DNA from: an uncultured Eubacteriales bacterium
GTDB taxonomy: Bacteria > Bacillota > Clostridia > Christensenellales > Aristaeellaceae
Direction: 5' to 3'
DNA: 6,007 nt
NCBI GenBank assembly: GCA_900553905.1
Contig: USFL01000102.1
Location: 1-6,007 of the forward strand
A model generated the notes under the pieces. The model was not told the origin of the DNA, searched no databases, and saw nothing but the letters and a program-made list of their open reading frames with translations. The translations under genes were made by a program, and so were the position numbers. Numbering within the stretch: the stretch's first letter is position 1; each line of letters opens with the position of its first letter. Below, one piece after another: positions 5,763 through 6,007 of the stretch.

Positions 5763-5771
5763 TGGTAAAAT
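5763..5771 (+). promoter_or_regulatory. Possible promoter of the FAD oxidoreductase gene
   Basis: An extended -10 element, TGGTAAAAT (5763-5771), lies in the gap after tcdA. No good -35 is seen 16-18 bases upstream. Transcription would begin near 5778, just before the palindrome at 5783-5796. Because no clear terminator follows tcdA, readthrough from that gene is also possible. Confidence 0.45.
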
Positions 5772-5782
5772 AACACACAGAT

Positions 5783-5796
5783 GGCGCTCGAGCGCC
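5783..5796. repeat. 14-bp perfect palindrome in the leader of the FAD oxidoreductase gene
   Basis: GGCGCTCGAGCGCC is its own reverse complement. As DNA it could be an operator just downstream of the predicted start; as RNA it could fold into a 5-bp GC stem with a TCGA loop nine bases before the ribosome binding site. No T-run follows, so it is not a terminator. Confidence 0.6.
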
Positions 5797-5817
5797 GCAA
5801 TGCTTGGAGGGTTCATA

Positions 5818-6007
5818 TTGAAAAAGGACATCATCATCATCGGAGGAGGCGTGGTAGGCTGTGCCGTGGCAAGGCTCCTGTCGCGCTATGAGGCGGATGT
5901 CGCCCTGATGGAAGGCGCCAGCGACGTGGCCGAAGGCGCCAGCAAGGCCAATAGCGGCATCGTGCACGCGGGCTTCGATGCCAAACCAGGGACGCTCAAG
6001 GCAAAGC
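5818..6007 (+). CDS. FAD-dependent oxidoreductase (GlpA/LhgO-like), N-terminus (partial)
   Basis: The first 63 codons are present; the gene runs off the right edge. Residues 3-10 (KDIIIIGG) begin the Rossmann fold, and [13 protein letters not shown] carries the GxGxxG FAD-binding motif, followed by an acidic strand end ([11 protein letters not shown]). The [22 protein letters not shown] block is diagnostic of the DAO-fold subgroup containing glycerol-3-phosphate dehydrogenase GlpA and L-2-hydroxyglutarate oxidase LhgO. The TTG at 5818 is preferred because GGAGG (5806-5810) lies seven bases upstream and the product begins like its relatives ([11 protein letters not shown]). An in-frame ATG at 5800 would put GGAGG inside the gene and has no site of its own. 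The exact substrate cannot be fixed from this fragment. Confidence 0.85.
   Translation, partial: MKKDIIIIGGGVVGCAVARLLSRYEADVALMEGASDVAEGASKANSGIVHAGFDAKPGTLKAK

Noticed and set aside
5800..5817. In-frame ATG at 5800 as an alternative start of the FAD oxidoreductase
   Set aside because: It has no upstream ribosome binding site and would place the excellent GGAGG inside the gene. The TTG at 5818 gives the N-terminus typical of the family.
4957..5967. A 336-codon minus-strand open frame over tcdA and the FAD oxidoreductase start
   Set aside because: It is antisense to two recognisable genes, covers two gene boundaries and contains no recognisable domain.
1..6007. CRISPR arrays, tRNA or rRNA genes, insertion sequences, phage or attachment sites
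   Set aside because: No regularly spaced repeats, cloverleaf-like sequence, transposase or integrase coding sequence, or terminal repeats were seen. Nearly all DNA is accounted for by conserved chromosomal genes.

Overview
The window is ordinary chromosomal DNA of a high-GC (roughly 60%) Gram-positive anaerobe, most likely an uncultured or gut member of the Clostridia. The inference rests on a YtrA-type GntR repressor in front of an ABC ATPase, strong GGAGG-type ribosome binding sites, consensus-like sigma-A promoters, GTG and TTG starts, a eukaryotic-type (homodimeric) NADP isocitrate dehydrogenase and a Clostridia-like GlpA/LhgO-type FAD oxidoreductase. I could not identify a genus.

Layout, left to right. 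(1) 1-425, minus strand: a small GntR/YtrA-family regulator translationally coupled (ATGA overlap) to an ABC transporter ATPase that runs off the left edge. A near-consensus promoter with an imperfect palindrome over its -10 box lies at 443-482. (2) 518-1408, minus strand: a LysR-type regulator ending in a hairpin terminator that abuts the GntR promoter. (3) 1409-1565: a divergent regulatory region with a promoter facing each way, a perfect 9-bp inverted repeat fitting a LysR operator, and a second 8-bp inverted repeat at the predicted transcript start. (4) 1566-3065, plus strand: a CPA2-type cation:proton antiporter with an unusual Lys/Ala/Asp-rich repetitive C-terminal tail. (5) 3071-3109: a strong terminator between this gene and a convergent YccF-domain membrane protein (3108-3476, minus). 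(6) 3616-4821, minus strand: NADP-dependent isocitrate dehydrogenase with its own promoter and terminator. (7) 5005-5724, plus strand: a ThiF/E1-like protein best matching TcdA, the tRNA ct6A-forming dehydratase. (8) 5818 to the right edge, plus strand: the N-terminus of an FAD-dependent oxidoreductase with a TTG start and a 14-bp perfect palindrome in its leader.

The genes form mostly single-gene transcription units rather than one pathway. The clearest regulatory circuits are the self-regulated GntR-ABC operon and the LysR regulator divergent from the antiporter it probably controls. I see no mobile element, CRISPR array, tRNA or rRNA, and no convincing novel multi-gene system. The oddest items are the lysine-rich antiporter tail and the palindromes in the two leader regions. 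No gene-free stretch exceeds 300 bases.
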